Positions 1 through 9,104 are shown, numbered from the stretch's first letter. The stretch: 64,000 nt of DNA from Candidatus Sulfotelmatobacter sp. (GCA_030039165.1 JASHQM010000079.1:62001-126000); one strand, 5' to 3'. The notes: generated from the letters alone by a model not told the origin. Numbers and translations are program-made.

Positions 1-1326
1 CAGCGAAGTATGGGCCTCGGCAAGGGTGGAGTCCAATCGCAGCGCTTTCTGCGCCGCGGCCTTGGCCTCGCCGGTTCCGTCATAGCCCTCTCCGTAAAGC
101 GCTATCAAGGTGTAGGAGTCGGCCAGGCCGGAGTAAGCCAGGGCAAAGTTTGGATCTTTCTCAATCGCTTGGTTAAAGTAGCCTGCGGCCGTTCGCAGCC
201 CTTCCATGTTCCGTTGATTCAATGCGTACCGCCCCCGCAAATAGAGCTCCAATACCTCCGGATTTACGCTTTTCTCCCGGTGCAGACGTCCGCTTTCTGC
301 CGGCGAAAGGTTCAATTTGACCTGATTAGTGATCGCCTCGGCGACTTGCGCCTGGAGCGACAGCACATCCTCCAGATCGCCTTCATAGGCCTTCGCCCAC
401 AGGTGACGATCGGTCGACGTGCGAATCAATTGCGCCGTGATTCTCACTTGCTCCCCTGACCGCAATACCGACCCCTCGACCACAGCATCGACTCCAAGGT
501 CTCGTCCGATCTGCGGCAGCGGCGTACGCTTTTCCTTGTACTGCATGATCGAGGTCTTCGAGACTACCTTGAGCCCCGGAATCTGTGCCAGATCCGTGAT
601 CAGCTCATCGGTCATGCCGTCCACAAAATATTCCTGATTCCGATCGTTGGAGAGATTCTGAAGCGGCAGAACAGCAATGGAGCGGATGGGCCCGGAAAAC
701 TCCTCCCCGAACAGCCTTTGCTTCCATCCCATGCCTTGCAGCATCGATATGGCGATTAGCACTGCCAACGCGGCAATCAGCGCCTGCATCCAGGCAGGCC
801 ATAATGCCGCCTTCTGCCGCCGGCTTTCAATCGGAGGATTGGCGCTCTCTTTCCCGGCGGTTGCTCCAGGTAAGGCCTTCGCGACCTCGTTTCGAACGGC
901 CGGCGTATTTCCTAGGGCCGGGTCCAGATCTACCCTCTTCGATAAAGCTCCGATCGTCCCCGCGCCATTGTGGGAATCCCCATTGCGTGGAGCGGCGTCT
1001 ATTTTCTTCACCTCAGCCACAAACCGATAGCCCCGCTTCGGGACAGTTTCGATATATCGGATTCCGCCGTCGCCATCGCGCAGAGTCTTGCGTAACAAGT
1101 AAATAACCTGGGTAAGATTGTTCTCCTCCACTACCGTTTCGCCCCACACGGCCCGCATCAGGGCTTCCTTTTCCAGCAGCCGGCCTTCGTTTCCCACCAA
1201 GGCCAGTAGAGTGTCAAAAGCCCGTGGAGGCAAATCCATCCGGGTGCCTCCCTGGAGCAATAAGCACTCTGTTGCGTCCAAAACGAATGGTCCGAACCCG
1301 AACGACCCGTGATCTTCCCTGTTCAT
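1..1326 (-). CDS. CadC-like winged-helix regulator with TPR sensor, 3' end outside window
   Basis: Reading leftward from the ATG at 1326, the frame stays open for 442 codons to the window edge, so the C-terminus is missing. Residues about 8-105 form an OmpR/CadC-type winged-helix DNA-binding domain (RAFDTLLALVGNEGRLLEKE, then VEENNLTQVIYLLRK and the wing KRGYRF). There is no receiver domain. A proline- and alanine-rich linker leads to one membrane segment at about 181-199. A periplasmic FlgO-like/adenylate-cyclase-associated domain follows (IAVLPLQNLS, about 215-330), and TPR repeats begin near 340. This is the usual acidobacterial one-component membrane regulator. What it senses and regulates cannot be read here. 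The domain order is seen; the function is inferred from the family. Confidence 0.85.
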   Translation of the reverse strand, partial: MNREDHGSFGFGPFVLDATECLLLQGGTRMDLPPRAFDTLLALVGNEGRLLEKEALMRAVWGETVVEENNLTQVIYLLRKTLRDGDGGIRYIETVPKRGYRFVAEVKKIDAAPRNGDSHNGAGTIGALSKRVDLDPALGNTPAVRNEVAKALPGATAGKESANPPIESRRQKAALWPAWMQALIAALAVLIAISMLQGMGWKQRLFGEEFSGPIRSIAVLPLQNLSNDRNQEYFVDGMTDELITDLAQIPGLKVVSKTSIMQYKEKRTPLPQIGRDLGVDAVVEGSVLRSGEQVRITAQLIRTSTDRHLWAKAYEGDLEDVLSLQAQVAEAITNQVKLNLSPAESGRLHREKSVNPEVLELYLRGRYALNQRNMEGLRTAAGYFNQAIEKDPNFALAYSGLADSYTLIALYGEGYDGTGEAKAAAQKALRLDSTLAEAHTSL

Positions 1327-2092
1327 TGGTGACCCGATAAAAACTTGAGAAAAAAATGAGGCTTGGTTAAAGACTTCCCGGCAGGCCGCCCGTCATTATG
1401 TGAGGCGCACGACGCAGCGGGGTGCTGAGGAGTCGTTTCGTCAAGAGTTTAGCCGACCCGCTTTCCGGGCGGCTAGACCACGAACGTGGTGGTTGGGGGA
1501 CCACTTTTCTCCGACACATCCAAGGCTGCTTCAGATTGTTTCGCAACTGCCACACTCCATTGGTTACCGCTTTTTATCGCGCCGAAGGCCTGCGGCGCGA
1601 CGGTAAGCCCGGTCGCAAGGGGAGGATTCATAGCTTTCCAGCTTAGTTTCTGTGGGTTACGGGGGAGAGGGCAACTGTCTCGGGTCCACAGGAAACTCTG
1701 GCTGGAGAGCTGCGAATCCTCCCCGTGCGCACTATCCGTCCATTCAGGATGTTGATTCCCAACTGGCGCATTCGTAACCTCGCTGGCCGGTCGAACTCAT
1801 GAGGATTGGCGACCATCCAATGCCGCAATCTCGCGCAGGTCAACCCGTGCCGAAAGAGAAATTCTCATTGCCTGTAATCACTATCAGTTGGCTAGCTGTC
1901 GACAATTCCTTCAGCCTGCGCCGCAAGTACACACATTCCCGAGTCACGCGGTTGATCCCGTCTGCCGACTCAAGCCGCAGTGGAAACCATGTTGGTGGAT
2001 GTTAAGGGAGTAGTACGGAGTGTCCATCAAGATCTTAGCTTCGCGACTCGAAATAGGCGCTCAGCCGAGGCAAACCGGCCGCTTGCGAATAT
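1327..2092. other. Gene-free stretch with one 14-bp palindrome
   Basis: This stretch lies upstream of the winged-helix regulator and downstream of the BON gene. Short open frames exist on both strands, but none has a ribosome-binding site or recognisable protein. A perfect palindrome with arms ACCACG and CGTGGT around AA is at 1477-1490, about 150 bp upstream of the regulator start. Nothing else is recognisable. Confidence 0.5.
1477..1490. promoter_or_regulatory. Palindrome, possible operator
   Basis: ACCACG-AA-CGTGGT is a perfect inverted repeat in an otherwise empty region. It lies 151 bp upstream of the start of the CadC-like regulator, so it could be an autoregulatory site. No T-run follows, so a terminator is unlikely. 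The role is inference only. Confidence 0.25.
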
Positions 2093-2635
2093 CTACCTCC
2101 CCGAGTCCACCCTCAGATTATTGTCGATGGAAAAGATACCCGGAACGCCATTTGCCCGAATACCCACAAGATTCTTGTCCGCCTCGCTATCAACTACACC
2201 TTCCAGCGCCACGTGCCCGTTCTTCACAATGATTCGGATCGGTTTCTGCACGCCCAGGGCATACTTTTGCAGCGGCGGATACCCATAGATGGCACGGAAC
2301 AACTGCCGGCGCAAGTTTGAATCCATCGACGAGGGCGGCAGCGCCTCAATTTGGTTATCGACGTGTTCGACACCCTCGATGTGTTTCACCGCAGCTTCCG
2401 CGTCCGACTTTAGGGTCGGCCGCACGACTTGCCCGAACAGAGTAACGTTGCGGCCCTCCACTTTGTACGAGATATTGTCGAACACCCCGAAGTACGGCAG
2501 CATGAGCAACTCATGCCGCACCGCCTTTATGATGCGTTCCTGTTCCCGCGCCGAAATTTCGCCACGTTCCTGGGCCAGGCTATGGACCGCCAGCGTAAAG
2601 CCCACGATGGCCACAACCAGCAGCTTGCGTGGCAT
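2093..2635 (-). CDS. Secreted BON-domain protein
   Basis: 180 residues. An N-terminal signal peptide (MPRKLLVVAIVGFTLAVHSL, cleavage near AQE) is followed by two BON modules, about residues 33-100 and 103-175. Each shows the typical pattern of a short helix, then V-x-L-x-G-x-V (VTLFGQVV; VALEGVVD) and a conserved G-V. BON proteins sit in the periplasm or at the outer membrane and are thought to bind phospholipid or stabilise the envelope; OsmY is the model. The start is supported by GGGAGA just upstream of the ATG. The gene stands alone. Family assignment is firm; the exact role is unknown. Confidence 0.85.
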   Translation of the reverse strand: MPRKLLVVAIVGFTLAVHSLAQERGEISAREQERIIKAVRHELLMLPYFGVFDNISYKVEGRNVTLFGQVVRPTLKSDAEAAVKHIEGVEHVDNQIEALPPSSMDSNLRRQLFRAIYGYPPLQKYALGVQKPIRIIVKNGHVALEGVVDSEADKNLVGIRANGVPGIFSIDNNLRVDSGR

Positions 2636-2938
2636 AGCAATGTCTCCCGGTTAGCAACCTGGCGAGCCATGACAGTGTACTCCTAACCAGTCGCGCTAGT
2701 CGCACCAGCGGCTTAGTAACTGTGATTGATCTGGACTGGTCACACCGCGTCGGTAGGAATACCGTGGGAGACGTTGAAGGCCGAACTGCTTCTGAACTGC
2801 GACGACGGGATTGTTGATCCACACTCCGTAGCAGTTGAGAAAAAAGTAAGAAAAGTCGCCAAGTTCCCACACAAACCGGGTGCAGCGGGCGGGCGGGGGA
2901 GGGCTGGTTCCCGCCGGCTGCACGCTCGGTCTGCTGCT
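2636..2938. other. Gene-free stretch
   Basis: About 300 bp between the BON gene and the end of the repeat protein gene, both on the minus strand. It should contain the promoter of the BON gene. I see no hairpin with a T-run, RNA gene or credible short ORF. Confidence 0.4.
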
Positions 2939-3523
2939 TCAAGCCGAGAGGTTGATGTTGTTCGCGTTCGTGGTGTTGGTCGAGTTGGAATTGCCCAGCA
3001 GATTAAGCACGACTTCCTCGTTAGTATTCGCCGCAAGGTTCAAGGTTACCTGCGGTTGCGAGTTTGATCCCTGGCTGCCCACTCCAACGGTGAGCTGCTC
3101 GCCGCCGCCGCTGGTCGGGTTGAGGTTGATCGTGATCTCTTCTGGATTCGCGCCTGTGCCTGTGCTGCTGAGGTTGAGCACAATCTCCGGGCCGGTATTC
3201 GTGCTCGATTGTGAACTCTGCTGATTCACGGCGGAGTTTTGCAGCGTTGCGAAGGCCTGTTGTGCGCCCGCCAGATCGCCATTTTGGAGCGCTTGGCCGA
3301 TGGCATTGAAATCCTGCTCGCGCTGCGAATTCAGGAAAGGGTTGCCATTGGCTGATGGCCCGCTTTGGCCGAGCGTGACGATGTTGTTGAAAGCGGTCTG
3401 CGCCCCCGACAAATTGCCTTGTGCGAGCGCCTGCCCCAGCTGCTGTAGGTCGGTTTGCCGGGTCTGAAAGTATTGTTCGAGCTGCTGGCTCAATGACGAG
3501 CTGGATACGGGCGATGTCGACAT
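2939..3523 (-). CDS. Two-part repeat protein of unknown function
   Basis: 194 residues from the ATG at 3523, chosen because TGAGGAG lies seven bases upstream; the frame could extend to 3580 but without a site. No signal peptide. The N-terminal half has two copies of a 24-residue helical repeat, DLQQLGQALAQGNLSGAQTA (from residue 25) and DFNAIGQALQNGDLAGAQQA (from residue 72). After a Q/S/N-rich linker the C-terminal half has short beta-like repeats spaced 12-16 residues apart (EIVLNLSS, EITINLNP, QLTVGVGS, QVTLNLAA, EVVLNLLG, NINLSA). The composition is low in charge and rich in N, Q, S, T and G, as in adhesins or surface proteins. I do not recognise a named family. Confidence 0.75.
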   Translation of the reverse strand: MSTSPVSSSSLSQQLEQYFQTRQTDLQQLGQALAQGNLSGAQTAFNNIVTLGQSGPSANGNPFLNSQREQDFNAIGQALQNGDLAGAQQAFATLQNSAVNQQSSQSSTNTGPEIVLNLSSTGTGANPEEITINLNPTSGGGEQLTVGVGSQGSNSQPQVTLNLAANTNEEVVLNLLGNSNSTNTTNANNINLSA

Positions 3524-3714
3524 AAGTATCTCCTCAGGAATGGTCGTGTGGCGACCGATACGCTGCGTGTCAGGGGCCACATCGGCGTCAGCCGAGGAAA
3601 CTTTAGGGCAGACGGCGGATTACTCAGAAATTCACCACGCAAGTTTTTAATTCTTAGGAACCAGATCGAGCTGACCAGGTGCGGGTGGGGAAAAGACTCG
3701 ACTTGGCCGTGCCA

Positions 3715-3999
3715 TCATTTCGCCAGGATCGCTACACCCCAGGGTCCATCGCCAGCCTTGATTTTCTTGCTCATACTCATGCTGAACAGATTTACTGCCG
3801 ACACATCATTTGACGGGCCGTTGGCAGTGAAGAGCGTCTTGCCATCGGGTGAAAGGGCGACGCCCCATGGACGTGCGCCCACCTCCACCGATGCGGTGAC
3901 TTTGTTGGTCGCGGTGTCGATGACAAACATCTTATGCCCGCGTCCGCTGCTGACGTAAAGTGCTGCCCCGTCGTTCCAGAGCAACACTTGTTCTGGCAT
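3715..3999 (-). pseudogene. Remnant of a YVTN-type beta-propeller gene
   Basis: An open frame of 94 codons encodes about two blades of a YVTN/lactonase-like propeller: LYVSSGRGHKMFVIDTATNK, then GARPWGVALSPDGKTLFTAN and a final GDGPWGVAI. Full proteins of this type have six or seven blades and a signal peptide, around 330 residues. Here the homology begins abruptly at about residue 12. Upstream, the same frame shows no propeller sequence and meets a stop at 4062-4064. It therefore looks like the 3' end of a gene whose front was lost. An expressed mini-protein cannot be excluded. Confidence 0.6.
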
Positions 4000-4155
4000 G
4001 ATTCCTTGAATCCCGCATTGACTCGTCTTGTTTGCACAAGTGCAATCTTTTGCACCGTGGAGAATTTACAAAGGTGTGACAAGTCGCGGTGTAGAAACCG
4101 CTATTTTAACCGCGATTACTTACGCCCGTCATGAGACTCTTCTGCAGGAGGAAAT

Positions 4156-5331
4156 GTGTTGCGCTTGTTCAAAGTATGTTTTGTTCTGATCGCGATTACA
4201 GTATTGATTAGCGCATGGGCGCAGGGGCAAGAAGCGGCCCCGCAATCGATTTTTCGGGTGGTAGCCACGCCAAATGAGAACTTTGACAGCGGTCTGGTAG
4301 CAGCTTCCGCTTCATCGCCAACCGATATCTGGGCTGTAGGCCAGTCGACCATCCATTGGGATGGCACAAAGTTCACCGCATTTCCCGCGCCCATGATCAA
4401 GGGCGACAACACGAGTGAATTGAATGGGGTGGTCGATATTTCGCCCACTCTGGCATGGGCCGCGGGTAACGTCAACATTGGCGAGGCGAATCCAGGGCAG
4501 GTGATTGAACAATGGAATGGGATTGAGTGGAAAGTAGTTGCAGGACCCTCCTTGCCGCCAGGCGTCGAAGCCAGTGTTTTTGCCATGGCCGCAACTTCGG
4601 CCGATGACATATGGGCAATCGGAAGCCTCCTCGGCGATGAGGGCGAGCAGTTGTTCTACTTGTTCGAGCACTGGAACGGGTCGCAGTGGACGGCGACGAC
4701 TTTGGCCAATGGCGGCGCTTTTCTTTTTGGCGCCTCGGCGGATGCGACGAACGACGTCTGGGCTGTAGGTTTCAGTGGATTCGAGAACGATAACAGCAGC
4801 ACGCTGGCGCTGCACTACAACGGTTCCACCTGGAGCGAGGTGCCGACTCCCAACGTAGGCGTGGGTGCGAATCAGCTGAACGCCGCGCTGGCTCTGGCTC
4901 CCAACAACGTTTGGGCAGTGGGATTTTCCACCCCGGTTCAACCGCCGCAGGAGGCCGCAACTCTCACACTCATCGAACACTATGATGGAACGAATTGGAG
5001 CGTGGTCGAGAGTCCGAATGTGGGTCCCGCGAGTATCTATCAGTCCAACCGCCTGTTCGGAATCACGGCAGACTCGGCCAATGACATTTGGGCGTTCGGA
5101 TCGTATTTCTCGAGCGATGGTTCGGGACATCAACACACTCTGCTTGAACATTGGAACGGCACAGGCTGGAAAATCCAACCTAGCCCCGATCCATCCATCG
5201 GTGGGTTCTTATCTGATCTTCTTTTTGCCGGAGTGGTGCCCGAACCCGGGAACGTGTGGATTTTTGGAGTTGAGGATGAAGCGCCGCATTCGGGAACGCT
5301 GGCGATTGAAACGATTCGGGGAGATGAGTGA
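4156..5331 (+). CDS. Secreted seven-repeat beta-propeller-like protein
   Basis: 391 residues starting at GTG 4156, five bases after AGGAGG. A signal peptide (LRLFKVCFVLIAITVLISAW, cleavage near AQG) is followed by about seven repeats of 50-60 residues. Each has a D-[IV]-W-A-[VIF]-G strand (DIWAVG, LAWAAG, DIWAIG, DVWAVG, NVWAVG, DIWAFG, NVWIFG). Most are followed by a [EL]-H-[WY]-[ND]-G-[ST]-x-W-[ST] strand (EHWNGSQW, LHYNGSTW, EHYDGTNW, EHWNGTGW). The regular W and G spacing implies a propeller of about seven blades. No catalytic residues are obvious, so it is probably an exported binding or surface protein. It is monocistronic. Confidence 0.8.
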   Translation: MLRLFKVCFVLIAITVLISAWAQGQEAAPQSIFRVVATPNENFDSGLVAASASSPTDIWAVGQSTIHWDGTKFTAFPAPMIKGDNTSELNGVVDISPTLAWAAGNVNIGEANPGQVIEQWNGIEWKVVAGPSLPPGVEASVFAMAATSADDIWAIGSLLGDEGEQLFYLFEHWNGSQWTATTLANGGAFLFGASADATNDVWAVGFSGFENDNSSTLALHYNGSTWSEVPTPNVGVGANQLNAALALAPNNVWAVGFSTPVQPPQEAATLTLIEHYDGTNWSVVESPNVGPASIYQSNRLFGITADSANDIWAFGSYFSSDGSGHQHTLLEHWNGTGWKIQPSPDPSIGGFLSDLLFAGVVPEPGNVWIFGVEDEAPHSGTLAIETIRGDE

Positions 5332-5477
5332 AACTGTATGTCGTTCCGAACCGACCCGAAGGGGCGGTGAGGAACCTGTTTTGCATGCATGATTGCAGTA
5401 CCGGGTTTTGCAAAAACGGCCAAAATGCCAGCTCCTCCCGGATAAAGCGGGGTCAGTTTGGGATGATAAGGAATCGA

Positions 5478-6047
5478 TCAGTTTGCGGCTTCAGGCTCCA
5501 GGTCGGGTCCGTTTTCAAGGAAGAGATTAAATTCTTCCTCGGCCGTAGTCAGGCCTTCTGGGATTGAGCCACGGTTGTACTCCGCCATCCGGTTTTTCCA
5601 CTTGAGAAAATCCGTTATGCTTTGCGGCTCGATGCGAACTTCGACGCGGCGCAGGCTGGCGAGCAGCAGATTCATTTCGCAACGGAGCCCGTAGGCGCTG
5701 CGCAGATTTGTCCTGGAAACTTGCGCCAAAGTGATTCTTCCGCCGGCAACTTCGAGCAGTCCCCACCCCTTAGGTAATTCTTCTCCGCGGATCAAGCCTG
5801 CCGGGGCGAGATAAAACCGTTCGCAGCCGACGCCTTGCTGCGGCTTGAGCCGCGAGGGCTTGGCGCGGTCAGCGAGGAAATCGGAGTGCGTGATTTTGCA
5901 TTCGACCAGCACGGAATGACATGCGCGCTTCCAGCCGATGGCGTCTGGCATTTCACCGCTGACGCAAGCCTGCTCGGAAAGGATGACGCCGCAGCGATAG
6001 CGACGCAGCCAATGTATGGCTTTCGAGACGAGCTGGGAATGAGTCAT
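5478..6047 (-). CDS. PD-(D/E)XK nuclease-like protein (MmcB-type resemblance)
   Basis: 189 residues from the ATG at 6047, with GGAG about nine bases upstream. Near the N-terminus there is a helix with E25, then PDAIGW, then VLVECKITHSDFLAD. The pattern Glu...Pro-Asp...Glu-x-Lys is that of a PD-(D/E)XK nuclease fold. The S-D-F after the Lys is reminiscent of MmcB-like DNA repair proteins. The C-terminal half is helical and acidic at the end. It is alone between two unrelated genes. Nuclease activity is inference from the motif spacing, and the family name is tentative. Confidence 0.55.
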   Translation of the reverse strand: MTHSQLVSKAIHWLRRYRCGVILSEQACVSGEMPDAIGWKRACHSVLVECKITHSDFLADRAKPSRLKPQQGVGCERFYLAPAGLIRGEELPKGWGLLEVAGGRITLAQVSRTNLRSAYGLRCEMNLLLASLRRVEVRIEPQSITDFLKWKNRMAEYNRGSIPEGLTTAEEEFNLFLENGPDLEPEAAN

Positions 6048-6307
6048 AAGAGGGTCTCCGGCCTCTGCATTGAGAGTGTAGAAGACGTAATCTATCTGAA
6101 TGGGGGTAGTAGAGAAAGTGACAGGCCAGCTTCCTGTGCGGCCCTACGCGTGATTCCGGCTGATGGTTGAAATCGCGCTCGGAATGACGCCGCTGCCTTT
6201 CTTGAAACGTCAAGCTTTGGGGTCGGCTGAGCAAAAAAGGAGCCGAATGCAAATATACTCTTGTATTCCGTTGCTCGGCCAAGATTCCTTATCCAGAGGC
6301 ATACTCG

Positions 6308-8302
6308 ATGCGGGTTTTGATTTCATTTGCTATGGTCGTAATCATGAGCACTGTTGTCGCTGAAGACACCGCAGTTGCACAGACTCTGCCCGCTTCCGAA
6401 GTCATTACTGATCCCAAGCTAGTTTCGTCCAAGCCGAATGCGCAGGTTGAACCGAAAAGCTTGACGATCGAGAAGCTCTATATGATTCGCCAGATCGGGC
6501 GGCCCACATGGTCTCCGGACGGGAAGAGCGTCGCGTTCATTTCGAACATGAGTGGGCGAAACAACATCTGGGTTGTGCCAGCCGAGGGAGGATGGCCGAC
6601 GCAGCTCACAGTGAGCGATCAGCGGCAGACCGCCATTACTTGGTCGCCCGATGGCAGGTGGATCGCCTATCAGTCCGATTACGACGGCGATGAGTTATGG
6701 GATATTTTCCTGGTTTCGCCGAAGACCGGCCGAGTGGTCAATCTCACCAGCACGCGGGAAATTGCCGAGACCGATCCCGCCTGGTCGCCCGATGGCCGCT
6801 ATCTGGCGTACTTGGTGAAACCCAAAACCTCCGCTGCTACAGAGATCGACATCTTCGATACCCTGATGCGAGAGGTGAAGCACTTGACCACAGGCACTCC
6901 CCAGGACAAACGCAACGCAAATCCGGTGTGGTCAAAGGATGGAAAGTTCATCGTCTACACGCAATCGCAGGCCAAGGGAACAGATTCGAATGTTTTCATT
7001 GCGGAAGTTGCGACCGGCAAGAGCATGCTGCTAACACCGCATGAGGGCGAACAGCTCTACTCGAACAACGACATTGCTCCCGACGGAAACCATGTTCTGA
7101 TCACCTCCAACTCCGGCAACGGGTACGAAAATGCCGGCTTGCTGGAGGTTAGCACCCGGAAAATTTCCTGGCTCACTCAAGACAAATGGGAAGTTCGCGG
7201 CCATGAGTTTTCGCCGGATGGCAAACGCATTGTGTTTAGCGCTAATGTCGACGGGAATGAAGATATTTATGTTCGCGAGCTTGGGCCGGGCAAGTCGACG
7301 GTGCTGCCCATTGCGAAAGGGATGAATGAGCCGGCGGGCGGCGGGCATTACGCGTTCAGCAAAGACGGAACGCGCCTGCTCTATTACCATAACGGCCCGA
7401 CTGTACCCGGCGATCTCTGGATTTACACGATGACGACCGGTAAATCGCATCAGATTACTCATTCGCTGGTTGCCGGAGTGCGGTCGGAAGACATGGTTGA
7501 GCCGCTCCTCGTGCACTATCCGAGCCGCGACGGCAAGTGGACGATTTCTGCATTTCTATACGTCCCCTATAACATGGCGCGCAACCGGCAGAATGCCGCC
7601 ATCGTTTACATCCACGGCGGCCCCGCCGCGCAAACCATGGATTCTTTCAACCGCTTCGTGCAGTTCGCGGCGAACCAGGGATATATGGTGCTGGCGCCAA
7701 ATTATCGCGGCTCGACCGGATACGGCAAAGAATTTCAGCAAGCAAATCTGTTCGACATGGGTGGCGGAGATTTGCAGGACGTGCTGGCCGGCGTCGATTG
7801 GATCAAGCGGACGGGGTATCTTGATCCAAAAAAGATTGCGGTAATGGGCGGCAGCTACGGCGGGTACCTGAGCATGATGGCGGTGACGAAAGCGCCGGAT
7901 GTTTGGGCTGCGGGCGTGCCCATTGTGCCCTTCGTAAACTGGTTTACTGAAATCAAGAATGAAGACCCGGTGTTGCAGCAGTCGGCCATTGCTACCATGG
8001 GCGATCCCGTCAAGAATAAGGCGCTGTACGAGGAGCGCTCGCCGATTAATTTTATCGATCAGATTAAAGTGCCCTTGTTGCTGCTGGCGGGCGGTCATGA
8101 TCCGCGTTGCCCGAAATCGGAAACCCAGCAGGTGGTGGAGGCAAGCAAAAAACGCGGCGGAACGGTGGATTACAAAATCTACGAAAATGAGGGCCACGGC
8201 TTCGCGCGGGTTGAGAATCAGATTGACGCATACCAGCGCGTGGCGGATTTTCTGCTGGCCCACGTCGTGCCGGCGGATTGCAGTTGCTCGCTCAACGAGT
8301 AG
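6308..8302 (+). CDS. Secreted S9 family prolyl oligopeptidase-like peptidase
   Basis: 664 residues. AGAGG lies eight bases before the ATG. A signal peptide (residues 1-25) precedes a PD40/WD40-like propeller of about 60-400 with repeated W-S-P-D-G and F-S-P-D-G strands. The C-terminal alpha/beta-hydrolase domain carries the triad Ser516 in GGSYGGY, Asp598 in GGHDPRCP and His630 in NEGHGF, together with the oxyanion region YIHGGP. Enzymes of this family (dipeptidyl or acylaminoacyl peptidases) trim short peptides, here probably in the periplasm. Its last 11 bp overlap the end of convergent hemD. Length and motifs are those of an intact enzyme. Confidence 0.92.
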   Translation: MRVLISFAMVVIMSTVVAEDTAVAQTLPASEVITDPKLVSSKPNAQVEPKSLTIEKLYMIRQIGRPTWSPDGKSVAFISNMSGRNNIWVVPAEGGWPTQLTVSDQRQTAITWSPDGRWIAYQSDYDGDELWDIFLVSPKTGRVVNLTSTREIAETDPAWSPDGRYLAYLVKPKTSAATEIDIFDTLMREVKHLTTGTPQDKRNANPVWSKDGKFIVYTQSQAKGTDSNVFIAEVATGKSMLLTPHEGEQLYSNNDIAPDGNHVLITSNSGNGYENAGLLEVSTRKISWLTQDKWEVRGHEFSPDGKRIVFSANVDGNEDIYVRELGPGKSTVLPIAKGMNEPAGGGHYAFSKDGTRLLYYHNGPTVPGDLWIYTMTTGKSHQITHSLVAGVRSEDMVEPLLVHYPSRDGKWTISAFLYVPYNMARNRQNAAIVYIHGGPAAQTMDSFNRFVQFAANQGYMVLAPNYRGSTGYGKEFQQANLFDMGGGDLQDVLAGVDWIKRTGYLDPKKIAVMGGSYGGYLSMMAVTKAPDVWAAGVPIVPFVNWFTEIKNEDPVLQQSAIATMGDPVKNKALYEERSPINFIDQIKVPLLLLAGGHDPRCPKSETQQVVEASKKRGGTVDYKIYENEGHGFARVENQIDAYQRVADFLLAHVVPADCSCSLNE

Positions 8303-9104
8303 GGCGATGCTTCGCTACCGAGTGCACAATGGCATTGACGACCCCGGGGATTGTAAATTCTTTGGCTGCGATGTCGACTCGAAGGCCGACTTCGCGCAGA
8401 GTGGATGAGGTTACTGGGCCGATAGAGGCCATCGTCACCTCCTGAAGTAGTCTCTTGCTATTTTTGTTTCTGCCCAGCAATTCCACGAAGTTCCTGACGG
8501 TCGATGAACTTGTAAATGTGACTATATGCGGGCGCAGCTGCGGATTGTTGATCGTTTTGCGCAGACGCGCGCGCGACGATTTCGGTACCACGGTTTCATA
8601 AGCTTCTACAACGTTAACCTTGGCGCCGGCCTTACGCAGTTTGCGGGGAATCACGTCGCGGGCGACTTTCGCGCGGACGAGAAGTACGCGCTTGCCTTTG
8701 ACTCTATTCCTTAGGCCGCGGACGACCGACTCGGCGATGTATTCGTCAGGGACGACGTCGACTTCGACGCCGCGTTTTTCGATGGCTTTTTTTGTGGCCG
8801 GTCCGATGGTGGCGATCCAAAGTCCCGCGAGATGAGTTTTGGTCAACCCTAGGGTCTCCATTCGCTGCCACATCGCCTCGACTCCATTGGCGCTAGTCAA
8901 GATGAGCCAATCGTAGGTGTCTAGGTTCCTCAGCGCCGAATCGAGCTGGCGGAAGCTGCGTGGCTTGCGGATTTCAATGAAGGGAATCTCAACGACGGTG
9001 GCGCCAAGTTTTCGTAGTTCGGCCGAGAGCGCTCCAGCTTGATGGCGGGCGCGGCCTACGAGGATGCGAATGCCCGAGAGTGCTTGCTGTTTCTTAATCG
9101 CCAT
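8292..9104 (-). CDS. hemD: Uroporphyrinogen-III synthase
   Basis: 270 residues. HemD closes and inverts ring D of hydroxymethylbilane to give uroporphyrinogen III in cytosolic tetrapyrrole synthesis. The sequence is divergent, as usual, but shows the two-domain layout: GIRILVGRARHQAGALSAEL at the start, LILTSANGVEAM, ATIGPATKKAIEKRG, then VNVVEAYETV, VTFTSSSTVRNF and ASIGPVTSSTLREVG. It follows hemC by six bases on the same strand, which settles the assignment. Its 3' end overlaps the convergent S9 peptidase gene by 11 bp. Confidence 0.93.
   Translation of the reverse strand: MAIKKQQALSGIRILVGRARHQAGALSAELRKLGATVVEIPFIEIRKPRSFRQLDSALRNLDTYDWLILTSANGVEAMWQRMETLGLTKTHLAGLWIATIGPATKKAIEKRGVEVDVVPDEYIAESVVRGLRNRVKGKRVLLVRAKVARDVIPRKLRKAGAKVNVVEAYETVVPKSSRARLRKTINNPQLRPHIVTFTSSSTVRNFVELLGRNKNSKRLLQEVTMASIGPVTSSTLREVGLRVDIAAKEFTIPGVVNAIVHSVAKHRPTR

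Noticed and set aside
1486..1755. 89-codon open frame in the left gene-free region
   Set aside because: No ribosome-binding site, no domain, and biased Cys/Ser/Leu-rich composition of random translation.
4312..5178. Open frame of 288 codons opposite the secreted propeller
   Set aside because: The opposite strand has a signal peptide, regular repeats and a strong ribosome-binding site; this frame has none.
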